DNA of 64,000 bases, from contig JAPFQT010000401.1 in assembly GCA_027627225.1 (NCBI GenBank), forward strand, positions 1 through 64,000, given 5' to 3'. Positions 13,600 through 28,000 of this stretch are shown here, piece after piece; the first letter of the stretch is position 1, and each line of letters starts with the position of its first letter. The notes beneath the pieces are model-generated. The model was given only the letters and a program-made list of their open reading frames with translations. It did not search any database and had not been told where the DNA came from. The translations under genes and the position numbers were made by a program. This DNA comes from Congeria kusceri (Eukaryota > Mollusca > Bivalvia > Myida > Dreissenidae).

Positions 13600-16070
13600 A
13601 CTCGTAAGGTATTGTTTATGAATAAGGGACAGCTTTCTTCATGCTCCCTTTGAGTGTCATCCTGTACCTTCCTTGAGCCTGGATCTTCCCTATTGTAGTA
13701 TACTCCTGACACAAAAGTATATTTGAAGTACTCGTAAGGTATTGTTTATGAATAAGGGACAGCTTTCTTCATGCTCCCTTTGAGTGTCACCCTGTACCTT
13801 CCTTGAGCCTGGATCTTTCCCTATAGTAGTATACTCCTGACACAAAAGTATATTTGAAGTACTCGTAAGGTATTGTTTATGAATAAGGGACAGCTTTTCT
13901 TCATGCTCCCTTTGAGTGTCATCCTGTACCTACCTTGAGCCTGGATCTTTCCCTATAGTAGTATACTCCTGACACAAAAGTATATTTGAAGTACTCGTAA
14001 GGTATTGTTTATGAATAAGGGACAGCTTTCTTCATGCTCCCTTTGAGTGGCACCCTGTACCTTCCTTGAGCCTGGATCTTTCCCTATAGTAGTATACTCC
14101 TGACACAAAAGTATATTTGAAGTACTCGTAAGGTATTGTTTATGAATAAGGGACAGCTTTCTTCATGCTCCCTTTGAGTGGCACCCTGTACCTTCCTTGA
14201 GCCTGGATCTTTCCCTATAGTAGTATACTCCTGACACAAAAGTATATTTGAAGTACTCGTAAGGTATTGTTTATGAATAAGGGACAGCTTTCTTCATGCT
14301 CCCTTTGAGTGTCACCCTGTACCTTCCTTGAGCCTGGATCTTTCCCTATAGTAGTATACTCCTGACACAAAAGTATATTTGAAGTACTCGTAAGGTATTG
14401 TTTATGAATAAGGGACAGCTTTCTTCATGCTCCCTTTGAGTGTCACCCTGTACCTTCCTTGAGCCTGGATCTTTCCCTGTAGTAGTATACTCCTGACACA
14501 AAAGTATATTTGAAGTACTCGTAAGATGTTGTTTATGAATAAGGGACAGCTTTCTTCATGCTCCCTTTGTGTGGCACCCTATACCTTCCTTGAGCCTGGA
14601 TCTTTCCCTATAGTAGTATACTCCTGACACAAAAGTATATTTGAAGTACTCGTAAGATATTGTTTATGAATAAGGGACAGCTTTCTTCATGCTCCCTTTG
14701 AGTGTCACCCTGTACCTTCCTTGAGCCTGGATCTTTCCCTACAGTAGTATACTCCTGACACAAAAGTATATTTGAAGTACTCGTAAGGTATTGTTTATGA
14801 ATAAGGGACAGCTTTCTTCATGCTCCCTTTGAGTGTCACCCTGTACCTTCCTTGGGCCTGGATCTTTCCCTATAGTAGTATACTCCTGACACAAAAGTAT
14901 ATTTGAAGTACTCGTAAGGTATTGTTTATGAATAAGGGACAGCTTTCTTCATGCTCCCTTTGAGTGTCACCCTGTACCTTCCTTGAGCCTATATCTTTCC
15001 CTACAGTAGTATACTCCTGACACAAAAGTATATTTGAAGTACTCGTAAGGTATTGTTTATGAATAAGGGACAGCTTTCTTCATGCTCCCTTTGAGTGTCA
15101 CCCTGTACCTTCCTTGAGCCTGGATCTTTCCCTATAGTAGTATACTCCTGACACAAAAGTATATTTGAAGTACTCGTAAGATGTTGTTTATGAATAAGGG
15201 ACAGCTTTTCTTCATGCTCCCTTTGAGTGTCACCCTATACCTTCCTTGAGCCTGGATCTTTCCCTATAGTAGTATACTCCTGACACAAAAGTATATTTGA
15301 AGTACTCGTAAGATATTGTTTATGAATAAAGGACAGCTTTCTTCATGCTCCCTTTGTGTGGCACCCTATACCTTCCTTGAGCCTGGATCTTGCCAGTATA
15401 CTCCTGACACAAAAGTATATTTGAAGTACTCGTAAGGTATTGTTTATGAATAAGGGACAGCTTTCTTCATGCTCCCTTTGAGTGTCACCGTGTACCTTCC
15501 TTGGGCCTGGATCTTTCCCTATAGTAGTATACTCCTGACACAAAAGTATATTTGAAGTACTCGTAAGGTATTGTTTATGAATAAGGGACAGCTTTCTTCA
15601 TGCTCCCTTTGAGTGTCACCCTGTACCTTCCTTGAGCCTGGATCTTTCCCTACAGTAGTATACTCCTGACACAAAAGTATATTTGAAGTACTCGTAAGGT
15701 ATTGTTTATGAATAAGGGACAGCTTTCTTCATGCTCCCTTTGAGTGTCACCCTGTACCTTCCTTGAGCCTGGATCTTTCCCTATAGTAGTATACTCCTGA
15801 CACAAAAGTATATTTGAAGTACTCGTAAGATGTTGTTTATGAATAAGGGACAGCTTTTCTTCATGCTCCCTTTGAGTGTCACCCTATACCTTCCTTGAGC
15901 CTGGATCTTTCCCTATAGTAGTATACTCCTGACACAAAAGTATATTTGAAGTACTCGTAAGATATTGTTTATGAATAAAGGACAGCTTTCTTCATGCTCC
16001 CTTTGTGTGGCACCCTATACCTTCCTTGAGCCTGGATCTTGCCAGTATATCCTGACACAAAAGTATATTT
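13600..16070. repeat. Satellite higher-order block, copy 3
   Basis: Partial match to copy 1 at an offset of 11762 bp: 'acctacctt' at 13928, a variant monomer at 14463 where copy 1 has its own variant at 2701, and the 'cttgccag' short monomer at about 16,035. It contains an extra 'cttgccag' monomer at about 15,390 and lacks some of the private changes, so it is older or further rearranged than copies 1 and 2. Confidence 0.7.
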
Positions 16071-19000
16071 GAAGTACTCGTAAGGTATTGTTTATGAATA
16101 AGTGACAGCTTTCTTCATGCTCCCTTTGAGTGTCACCCTGTACCTTCCTTGAGCCTGGATCTTTCCCTATAGTAGTATACTCCTGACACAAAAGTATATT
16201 TGAAGTACTCGTAAGGTATTGTTTATGAATAAGGGACAGCTTTCTTCATGCTCCCTTTGAGTGGCACCATGTACCTTCCTTGAGCCTGGATCTTTCCCTA
16301 TAGTAGTATACTCCTGACACAAAAGTATATTTGAAGTACTCGTAAGATATTGTTTATGAATAAGGGACAGCTTTCTTCATGCTCCCTTTGAGTGTCACCC
16401 TGTACCTTCCTTGAGCCTGGATCTTTCCCTATAGTAGTATACTCCTGACACAAAAGTATATTTGAAGTACTCGTAAGATATTGTTTATGAATAAGGGACA
16501 GCTTTTGTTCATGCTCCCTTTGAGTGTCACCCTGTACCTTCCTTGAGCCTGGATCTTTCCCTATAGTAGTATACTCCTGACACAAAAGTATATTTGAAGT
16601 ACTCGTAAGGTAGTGTTTATGAATAAGGGACAGCTTTCTTCATGCTCCCTTTGAGTGTCACCCTGTACCTTCCTTGAGCCTGGATCTTTCCCTATAGTAG
16701 TATACTCCTGACACAAAAGTATATTTGAAGTACTCGTAAGATATTGTTTATGAATAAGGGACAGCTTTCTTCATGCTCCCTTTGAGTGTCACCCTGTACC
16801 TTCCTTGAGCCTGGATCTTTCCCTATAGTAGTATACTCCTGACACAAAAGTATATTTGAAGTACTCGTAAGATGTTGTTTATAAATAAGGGACAGCTTTC
16901 TTCATGCTCCCTTTGAGTGTCATCCTGTACCTTCCTTGAGCCTGGATCTTTCCCTATAGTAGTATACTCCTGACACAAAAGTATATTTGAAGTACTCGTA
17001 AGGTATTGTTTATGAATAAGGGACAGCTTTCTTCATGCTCCCTTTGAGTGTCATCCTGTACCTTCCTTGAGCCTGGATCTTTCCCTATAGTAGTATACTC
17101 CTGACACAAAAGTATATTTGAAGTACTCGTAAGGTATTGTTTATGAATAAGGGACAGCTTTCTTCATGCTCCCTTTGAGTGTCACCCTGTACCTTCCTTG
17201 AGCCTGGATCTTTCCCTATAGTAGTATACTCCTGACACAAAAGTATATTTGAAGTACTCGTAAGGTATTGTTTATGAATAACGGACAGCTTTCTTCATGC
17301 TCCCTTTGAGTGTCACCATGTACCTTCCTTGAGCCTGGATCTTTCCCTATAGTAGTATACTCCTGACACAAAAGTATATTTGAAGTACTCGTAAGATGTT
17401 GTTTATGAATAAGGGACAGCTTTCTTCATGCTCCCTTTGAGTGTCATCCTATACCTTCCTTGAGCCTGGATCTTTCCCTATAGTAGTATACTCCTGACAC
17501 AAAAGTATATTTGAAGTACTCGTAAGATATTGTTTATGAATAAGGGACAGCTTTTCTTCATGCTCCCTTTGAGTGTCACCATGTACCTTCCTTGAGCCTG
17601 GATCTTTCCCTATAGTAGTATACTCCTGACACAAAAGTATATTTGAAGTACTCGTAAGGTGTTGTTTATGAATAATGGACAGCTTTCTTCATGCTCCCTT
17701 TGAGTGTCATCCTGTACCTTCCTTGAGCCTGGATCTTTCCCTATAGTAGTATACTCCTGACACAAAAGTATATTTGAAGTACTCGTAAGATATTGTTTAT
17801 GAATAAGGGACAGCTTTCTTCATGCTCCCTTTGAGTGTCACCCTGTACCTTCCTTGAGCCTGGATCTTTCCCTACAGTAGTATACTCCTGACACAAAAGT
17901 ATATTTGAAGTACTCGTAAGGTATTGTTTATGAATAAGGGACAGCTTTCTTCATGCTCCCTTTGAGTGTCACCCTGTACCTTCCTTGGGCCTGGATCTTT
18001 CCATATAGTAGTATACTCCTGACACAAAAGTATATTTGAAGTACTCGTAAGATATTGTTTATGAATAAGTGACAGCTTTCTTCATGCTCCCTTTGAGTGT
18101 CACCCTGTACCTTCCTTGAGCCTGGATCTTTCCCTATAGTAGTATACTCCTGACACAAAAGTATATTTGAAGTACTCGTAAGGTATTGTTTATGAATAAG
18201 GGACAGCTTTCTTCATGCTCCCTTTGAGTGGCACCATGTACCTTCCTTGAGCCTGGATCTTTCCCTATAGTAGTATACTCCTGACACAAAAGTATATTTG
18301 AAGTACTCGTAAGATATTGTTTATGAATAAGGGACAGCTTTCTTCATGCTCCCTTTGAGTGTCACCCTGTACCTTCCTTGAGCCTGGATCTTTCCCTATA
18401 GTAGTATACTCCTGACACAAAAGTATATTTGAAGTACTCGTAAGATATTGTTTATGAATAAGGGACAGCTTTTGTTCATGCTCCCTTTGAGTGTCACCCT
18501 GTACCTTCCTTGAGCCTGGATCTTTCCCTATAGTAGTATACTCCTGACACAAAAGTATATTTGAAGTACTCGTAAGGTATTGTTTATGAATAAGGGACAG
18601 CTTTCTTCATGCTCCCTTTGAGTGTCACCCTGTACCTTCCTTGAGCCTGGATCTTTCCCTATAGTAGTATACTCCTGACACAAAAGTATATTTGAAGTAC
18701 TCGTAAGATATTGTTTATGAATAAGGGACAGCTTTCTTCATGCTCCCTTTGAGTGTCACCCTGTACCTTCCTTGAGCCTGGATCTTTCCCTATAGTAGTA
18801 CACTCCTGACACAAAAGTATATTTGAAGTACTCGTAAGATGTTGTTTATGAATAAGGGACAGCTTTCTTCATGCTCCCTTTGAGTGTCATCCTGTACCTT
18901 CCTTGAGCCTGGATCTTTCCCTATAGTAGTATACTCCTGACACAAAAGTATATTTGAAGTACTCGTAAGGTATTGTTTATGAATAAGGGACAGCTTTCTT

Positions 19001-22000
19001 CATGCTCCCTTTGAGTGTCACCCTGTACCTTCCTTGAGCCTGGATCTTTCCCTATAGTATTATACTCCTGACACAAAAGTATATTTGAAGTACTCGTAAG
19101 GTATTGTTTATGAATAAGGGACAGCTTTCTTCATGCTCCCTTTGAGTGTCACCATGTACCTTCCTTGAGCCTCGATCTTTCCCTATAGTAGTATACTCCT
19201 GACACAAAAGTATATTTGAAGTACTCGTAAGATGTTGTTTATGAATAAGGGACAGCTTTCTTCATGCTCCCTTTGAGTGTCATCCTGTACCTTCCTTGAG
19301 CCTGGATCTTTCCCTATAGTAGTATACTCCTGACACAAAAGTATATTTGAAGTACTCGTAAGATATTGTTTATGAATAAGGGACAGCTTTTCTTCATGCT
19401 CCCTTTGAGTGTCACCATGTACCTTCCTTGAGCCTGGATCTTTCCCTATAGTAGTATACTCCTGACACAAAAGTATATTTGAAGTACTCGTAAGGTGTTG
19501 TTTATGAATAAGGGACAGCTTTCTTCATGCTCCCTTTGAGTGTCACCATGTACCTTCCTTGAGCCTGGATCTTTCCCTATAGTAGTATACTCCTGACACA
19601 AAAGTATATTTGAAGTACTCGTAAGGTATTGTTTATGAATAAGGGACAGCTTTCTTCATGCTCCCTTTGAGTGTCACCCTGTACCTTCCTTGAGCCTGGA
19701 TCTTTCCCTATAGTAGTATACTCCTGATACAAAAGTATATTTGAAGTACTCGTAAGGTATTGTTTATGAATAAGGGACAGGTTTTCTTCATGCTCCCTTT
19801 GAGTGTCACCCTGTACCTTCCTTGAGCCTGGATCTTTCCCTATAGTAGTATACTCCTGACACAAAAGTATATTTGAAGTACTCGTAAGATGTTGTTTATG
19901 AATAAGGGACAGCTTTTCTTCATGCTCCCTTTGAGTGTCACCCTGTACCTTCCTTGAGCCTGGATCTTTCCCTATAGTAGTATACTCCTGACACAAAAGT
20001 ATATTTGAAGTACTCGTAAGATGTTGTTTATGAATAAGGGACAGCTTTCTTCATGCTCCCTTTGAGTGTCACCCTGTACCTTCCTTGAGCCTGGATCTTT
20101 CCCTACAGTAGTATACTCCTGACACAAAAGTATATTTGAAGTACTCGTAAGATGTTGTTTATGAATAAGGGACAGCTTTCTTCATGCTCCCTTTGAGTGT
20201 CACCATGTACCTTCCTTGAGCCTGGATCTTTCCCTATAGTAGTATACTCCTGACACAAAAATATATTTGAAGTATTCGTAAGATATTGTTTATGAATAAG
20301 GGACAGCTTTCTTCATGCTCCCTTTGAGTGTCACCCTGTACCTTCCTTGAGCCTGGATCTTTCCCTATAGTAGTATACTCCTGACACAAAAGTATATTTG
20401 AAGTACTCGTAAGGTATTGTTTATGAATAAGGGACAGCTTTCTTCATGCTCCCTTTGAGTGTCACCATGTACCTTCCTTGAGCCTTGATCTATCCCTATA
20501 GTAGTATACTCCTGACACAAAAGTATATTTGAAGTACTCGTAAGATATTGTTTATGAATAAGGGACAGCTTTTCTTCATGCTCCCTTTGAGTGGCATCCT
20601 GTACCTTCCTTGAGCCTGGATCTTTCCCTATAGTAGTATACTCCTGACACAAAAGTATATTTGAAGTACTCGTAAGGTATTGTTTATGAATAAGGGACAG
20701 CTTTCTTCATGCTCCCTTTGAGTGTCATCCTGTACCTTCCTTGAGCCTGGATCTTTCCCTATAGTAGTATACTCCTGACACAAAAGTATATTTGAAGTAC
20801 TCGTAAGGTATTGTTTATGAATAAGGGACAGCTTTGTTCATGCTCCCTTTGAGTGTCATCCTGTACCTTCCTTGATCCTGGATCTTTCCCTATAGTAGTA
20901 TACTCCTGACACAAAAGTATATTTGAAGTACTCGTAAGATATTGTTTATGAATAAGGGACAGCTTTTCTTCATGCTCCCTTTGAGTGGCATCCTGTACCT
21001 TCTTTGAGCCTGGATCTTTCCCTATAGTAGTATACTCCTGACACAAAAGTATATTTGAAGTACTCGTAAGATATTGTTTATGAATAAGGGACAGCTTTCT
21101 TCATTCTCCCTTTGAGTGTCATCCTGTACCTTCCTTGAGCCTGGATCTTTCCCTATAGTAGTATACTCCTGACACAAAAGTATATTTGAAGTACTCGTAA
21201 GATATTGTTTATGAATAAGGGACAGCTTTCTTCATGCTCCCTTTGAGTGTCATCCTGTACCTTCCTTGAGCCTGGATCTTTCCCTATAGTAGTATACTCC
21301 TGACACAAAAGTATATTTGAAGTACTCGTAAGGTATTGTTTATGAATAAGGGACAGCTTTCTTCATGCTCCCTTTGAGTGTCACCCTGTACCTTCCTTGA
21401 GCCTGGATCTTTCCCTATAGTAGTATACTCCTGACACAAAAGTATATTTGAAGTATTCGTAAGATATTGTTTATGAATAAGGGACAGCTTTCTTCATGCT
21501 CCCTTTGAGTGTCACCCTGTACCTTCCTTGAGCCTGGATCTTTCCCTATAGTAGTATACTCCTGACACAAAAGTATATTTGAAGTACTCGTAAGGTATTG
21601 TTTATGAATAAGGGACAGCTTTCTTCATGCTCCCTTTGAGTGTCACCATGTACCTTCCTTGAGCCTGGATCTTTCCCTACAGTAGTATACTCCTGACACA
21701 AAAGTATATTTGAAGTACTCGTAAGGTATTGTTTATGAATAAGGGACAGCTTTCTTCATGCTCCCTTTGAGTGGCATCCTGTACTTTCCTTGAGCCTGGA
21801 TCTTTCCCTATAGTAGTATACTCCTGACACAAAAGTATATTTGAAGTACTCGTAAGGTATTGTTTATGAATAAGGGACAGCTTTCTTCATGCTCCCTTTG
21901 ATTGGCACCCTGTACCTTCCTTGAGCCTGAATCTTTCCCTATAGTAGTATACTCCTGACACAAAAGTATATTTGAAGTACTCGTAAGATGTTGTTTATGA

Positions 22001-25000
22001 ATAAGGGACAGCTTTCTTCATGCTCCCTTTGAGTGTCATCCTGTACCTTCCTTGAGCCTGGATCTTTCCCTATAGTAGTATACTCCTGACACAAAAGTAT
22101 ATTTGAAGTACTCGTAAGGTATTGTTTATGAATAAGGGACAGCTTTCTTCATGCTCCCTTTGAGTGTCACCCTGTACCTTCCTTGAGCCTGGATCTTTCC
22201 CTACAGTAGTATACTCCTGACACAAAAGTATATTTGAAGTACTCGTAAGATATTGTTTATGAATAAGGGACAGCTTTCTTCATGCTCCCTTTGAGTGTCA
22301 CCCTGTACCTTCCTTGAGCCTGGATCTTTCCCTATAGTAGTATACTCCTGACACAAAAGTATATTTGAAGTACTCGTAAGATATTGTTTATGAATAAGGG
22401 ACAGCTTTCTTCATGCTCCCTTTGAGTGTCACCCTGTACCTTCCTTGAGCCTCGATCTTTCCCTACAGTAGTATACTCCTGACACAAAAGTATATTTGAA
22501 GTACTCGTAAGGTATTGTTTATGAATAAGGGACAGCTTTCTTCATGCTCCCTTTGTGTGTCACCATGTACCTTCCTTGAGCCTGGATCTTTCCCTATAGT
22601 AGTATACTGCTGACACAAAAGTATATTTGAAGTACTCGTAAGGTATTGTTTATGAATAAGGGACAGCTTTCTTCATGCTCCCTTTGAGTGTCACCCTGTA
22701 CCTTCCTTGAGCCTGGATCTTTCCCTATAGTAGTATACTCAAAACACAAAAGTATATTTGAAGTACTCGTAAGGTATTGTTTATGAATAAGGGACAGCTT
22801 TCTTCATGCTCCCTTTGAGTGTTACCCTGTACCTTCCTTGAGCCTGGATCTTTCCCTATAGTAGTATACTCCTGACACAAAAGTATATTTGAAGTACTCG
22901 TAAGATATTGTTTATGAATAAGGGACAGCTTTCTTCATGCTCCCTTTGAGTGTCATCCTGTACCTTCCTTGAGCCTGGATCTTTCCCTATAGTAGTATAC
23001 TCCTGACACAAAAGTATATTTGAAGTACTCGTAAGATATTGTTTATGAATAAGGGACAGCTTTTCTTCATGCTCCCTTTGAGTGTCACCATGTACCTTCC
23101 TTGAGCCTGGATCTTTCCCTATAGTAGTATACTCCTGACACAAAAGTATATTTGAAGTACTCGTAAGGTGTTGTTTATGAATAAGGGACAGCTTTCTTCA
23201 TGCTCCCTTTGAGTGTCACCATGTACCTTCCTTGAGCCTGGATCTTTCCCTATAGTAGTAGACTCCTGACACAAAAGTATATTTGAAGTACTCGTAAGGT
23301 ATTGTTTATGAATAAGGGACAGCTTTCTTCATGCTCCCTTTGAGTGTCACCCTGTACCTTCCTTGAGCCTGGATCTTTCCCTATAGTAGTATACTCCTGA
23401 CACAAAAGTATATTTGAAGTACTCGTAAGGTATTGTTTATGAATAAGGGACAGGTTTTCTTCATGCTCCCTTTGAGTGTCACCCTGTACCTTCCTTGAGC
23501 CTGGATCTTTCCCTATAGTAGTATACTCCTGACACAAAAGTATATTTGAAGTACTCGTAAGATGTTGTTTATGAATAAGGGACAGCTTTTCTTCATGCTC
23601 CCTTTGAGTGTCACCCTGTACCTTCCTGGAGCCTGGATCTTTCCCTATAGTAGTATACTCCTGACACAAAAGTATATTTGAAGTACTCGTAAGATGTTGT
23701 TTATGAATAAGGGACAGCTTTCTTCATGCTCCCTTTGAGTGTCACCCTGTACCTTCCTTGAGCCTGGATCTTTCCCTACAGTAGTATACTCCTGACACAA
23801 AAGTATATTTGAAGTACTCGTAAGATGTTGTTTATGAATAAGGGACAGCTTTCTTCATGCTCCCTTTGAGTGTCACCATGTACCTTCCTTGAGCCTTGAT
23901 CTTTCCCTATAGTAGTATACTCCTGACACAAAAGTATATTTGAAGTACTCGTAAGATATTGTTTATGAATAAGGGACAGCTTTTCTTCATGCTCCCTTTG
24001 AGTGGCATCCTGTACCTTCCTTGAGCCTGGATCTTTCCCTATAGTAGTATACTCCTGACACAAAAGTATATTTGAAGTACTCGTAAGGTATTGTTTATGA
24101 ATAAGGGACAGCTTTCTTCATGCTCCCTTTGAGTGTCATCCTGTACCTTCCTTGAGCCTGGATCTTTCCCTATAGTAGTATACTCCTGACACAAAAGTAT
24201 ATTTAAAGTACTCGTAAGGTATTGTTTATGAATAAGGGACAGCTTTCTTCATGCTCCCTTTGAGTGTCATCCTGTACCTTCCTTGAGCCTGGATCTTTCC
24301 CTATAGTAGTATACTCCTGACACAAAAGTATATTTGAAGTACTCGTAAGATATTGTTTATGAATAAGGGACAGCTTTTCTTCATGCTCCCTTTGAGTGGC
24401 ATCCTGTACCTTCTTTGAGCCTGGATCTTTCCCTATAGTAGTATACTCCTGACACAAAAGTATATTTGAAGTACTCGTAAGATATTGTTTATGAATAAGG
24501 GACAGCTTTCTTCATGCTCCCTTTGAGTGTCATCCTGTACCTTCCTTGAGCCTGGATCTTTCCCTATTGTAGTATACTCCTGACACAAAAGTATATTTGA
24601 AGTACTCGTAAGATATTGTTTATGAATAAGGGACAGCTTTCTTCATGCTCCCTTTGAGTGTCATCCTGTACCTTCCTTGAGCCTGGATCTTTCCCTATAG
24701 TATTATACTCCTGACACAAAAGTATATTTGAAGTACTCGTAAGGTATTGTTTATGAATAAGGGACAGCTTTCTTCATGCTCCCTTTGAGTGTCACCCTGT
24801 ACCTTCCTTGAGCCTGGATCTTTCCCTATAGTAGTATACTCCTGACACAAAAGTATATTTGAAGTATTCGTAAGATATTGTTTATGAATAAGGGACAGCT
24901 TTCTTCATGCTCCCTTTGAGTGTCACCCTGTACCTTCCTTGAGCCTGGATCTTTCCCTATAGTAGTATACTCCTGACACAAAAGTATATTTGAAGTACTC

Positions 25001-28000
25001 GTAAGGTATTGTTTATGAATAAGGGACAGCTTTCTTCATGCTCCCTTTGAGTGTCACCATGTACCTTCCTTGAGCCTGGATCTTTCCCTACAGTAGTATA
25101 CTCCTGACACAAAAGTATATTTGAAGTACTCGTAAGGTATTGTTTATGAATAAGGGACAGCTTTCTTCATGCTCCCTTTGAGTGTCACCCTGTACCTTCC
25201 TTGAGCCTGGATCTTTCCCTACAGTAGTATACTCCTGACACAAAAGTATATTTGAAGTACTCGTAAGGTATTGTTTATGAATAAGGGACAGCTTTCTTCA
25301 TGCTCCCTTTGAGTGGCACCCTGTACCTTCCTTGAGCCTGGATCTTTCCCTATAGTAGTATACTCCTGACACAAAAGTATATTTGAAGTACTCGTAAGAT
25401 ATTGTTTATGAATAAGGGACAGCTTTCTTCATGCTCCCTTTGAGTGTCACCCTGTACCTTCCTTGAGCCTGGATCTTTCCCTACAGTAGTATATTCCTGA
25501 CACAAAAGTATATTTGAAGTACTCGTAAGGTATTGTTTATGAATAAGGGACAGCTTTCTTCATGCTCCCTTTGAGTGTCACCATGTACCTTCCTTGAGCC
25601 TGGATCTTTCCCTATAGTAGTATACTCCTGACACAAAAGTATATTTGAAGTACTCGTAAGATATTGTTTATGAATAAGGGACAGCTTTCTTCATGGTCCC
25701 TTTGAGTGTCATCCTGTACCTTCCTTGAGCCTGGATCTTTCCCTATAGTAGTATACTCCTGACACAAAAGTATATTTGAAGTACTCGTAAGGTATTGTTT
25801 ATGAATAAGTGACAGCTTTCTTCATGCTCCCTTTGAGTGTCACCCTGTACCTCCCTTGAGCCTGGATCTTTCCCTATAGTAGTATACTCCTGACACAAAA
25901 GTATATTTGAAGTACTCGTAAGGTATTGTTTATGAATAAGGGACAGCTTTCTTCATGCTCCCTTTGAGTGTCACCCTGTACCTTCCTTGAGCCTGGATCT
26001 TTCCCTATAGTAGTATACTCCTGACACAAAAGTATATTTGAAGTACTCGTAAGGTATTGTTTATGAATAAGGGAAAGCTTTCTTCATGCTCCCTTTGAGT
26101 TTCACCCTGTACCTTCCTTGAGCCTGGATCTTTCCCTACAGTAGTATACTCCTGACACAAAAGTATATTTGAAGTACTCGTAAGGTATTGTTTATGAATA
26201 AGGGACAGCTTTCTTCATGCTCCCTTTGAGTGTCACCCTGTACTTTCCTTGAGCCTGGATCTTTCCCTATAGTAGTATACTCCTGACACAAAAGTATATT
26301 TGAAGTACTCGTAAGGTATTGTTTATGAATAAGGGACAGCTTTCTTCATGCTCCCTTTGATTGGCACCCTGTACCTTCCTTGAGCCTGAATCTTTCCCTA
26401 TAGTAGTATACTCCTGACACAAAAGTATATTTGAAGTACTCGTAAGATGTTGTTTATGAATAAGGGACAGCTTTCTTCATGCTCCCTTTGAGTGTCATCC
26501 TGTACCTTCCTTGAGCCTGGATCTTTCCCTATAGTAGTATACTCCTGACACAAAAGTATATTTGAAGTACTCGTAAGGTATTGTTTATGAATAAGGGACA
26601 GCTTTCTTCATGCTCCCTTTGAGTGTCACCCTGTACCTTCCTTGAGCCTGGATCTTTCCCTACAGTAGTATACTCCTGACACAAAAGTATATTTGAAGTA
26701 CTCGTAAGATATTGTTTATGAATAAGGGACAGCTTTCTTCATGCTCCCTTTGAGTGTCACTCTGTACCTTCCTTGAGCCTGGATCTTTCCCTATAGTAGT
26801 ATACTCCTGACACAAAAGTATATTTGAAGTACTCGTAAGATATTGTTTATGAATAAGGGACAGCTTTCTTCATGCTCCCTTTGAGTGTCACCCTGTACCT
26901 TCCTTGAGCCTCGATCTTTCCCTACAGTAGTATACTCCTGACACAAAAGTATATTTGAAGTACTCGTAAGGTATTGTTTATGAATAAGGGACAGCTTTCT
27001 TCATGCTCCCTTTGAGTGTCACCATGTACCTTCCTTGAGCCTGGATCTTTCCCTATAGTAGTATACTCCTGACACAAAAGTATATTTGAAGTACTCATAA
27101 GGTATTGTTTATGAATAAGGGACAGCTTTCTTCATGCTCCCTTTGAGTGTCACCCTGTACCTTCCTTGAGCCTTTATCTTTCCCTATAGTAGTATACTCA
27201 AAACACAAAAGTATATTTGAAGTACTCGTAAGGTATTGTTTATGAATAAGGGACAGCTTTCTTCATGCTCCCTTTGAGTGTTACCCTGTACCTTCCTTGA
27301 GCCTGGATCTTTCCCTATAGTAGTATACTCCTGACACAAAAGTATATTTGAAGTACTCGTAAGATATTGTTTACGAATAAGGGACAGCTTTCTTCATGCT
27401 CCCTTTGAGTGTCACCATGTACCTTCCTTGAGCCTGGATCTTTCCCTATAGTAGTATACTCCTGACACAAAAGTATATTTGAAGTACTCGTAAGATATTG
27501 TTTATGAATAAGGGACAGCTTTCTTCATGCTCCCTTTGAGTGGCACCCAGTACCTTCCTTGAGCCTGGATCTTTCCCTACAGTAGTATACTCCTGACACA
27601 AAAGTATATTTGAAGTACTCGTAAGATATTGTTTATGAATAAGGGACAGCTTTCTTCATGCTCCCTTTGAGTGTCATCCTGTACCTTCCTTGAGCCTGGA
27701 TCTTTCCCTATAGTAGTATACTCCTGACACAAAAGTATATTTGAAGTACTCGTAAGGTATTGTTTATGAATAAGGGACAGCTTTCTTCATGCTCCCTTTG
27801 TGTGTCACCCTGTACCTTCCTTGAGCCTGGATCTTTCCCTATAGTAGTATACTCCTGACACAAAAGTATATTTGAAGTCATCGTAAGATGTTGTTTATGA
27901 ATAAGGGACAGCTTTCTTCATGCTCCCTTTGAGTGTCATCCTGTACCTTCCTTGAGCCTGGATCTTTCCCTATAGTAGTATACTCCTGACACAAAAGTAT

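Noticed and set aside
625..24457. Many minus-strand frames of 60-139 codons in the satellite, all starting MCQEYTTIGKDPGSR
   Set aside because: They are the same monomer read repeatedly. 131 is not a multiple of 3, so normal monomers bring in stops; the longer frames only occur where 132 bp monomers keep phase. No promoter, splice or composition evidence for a protein.
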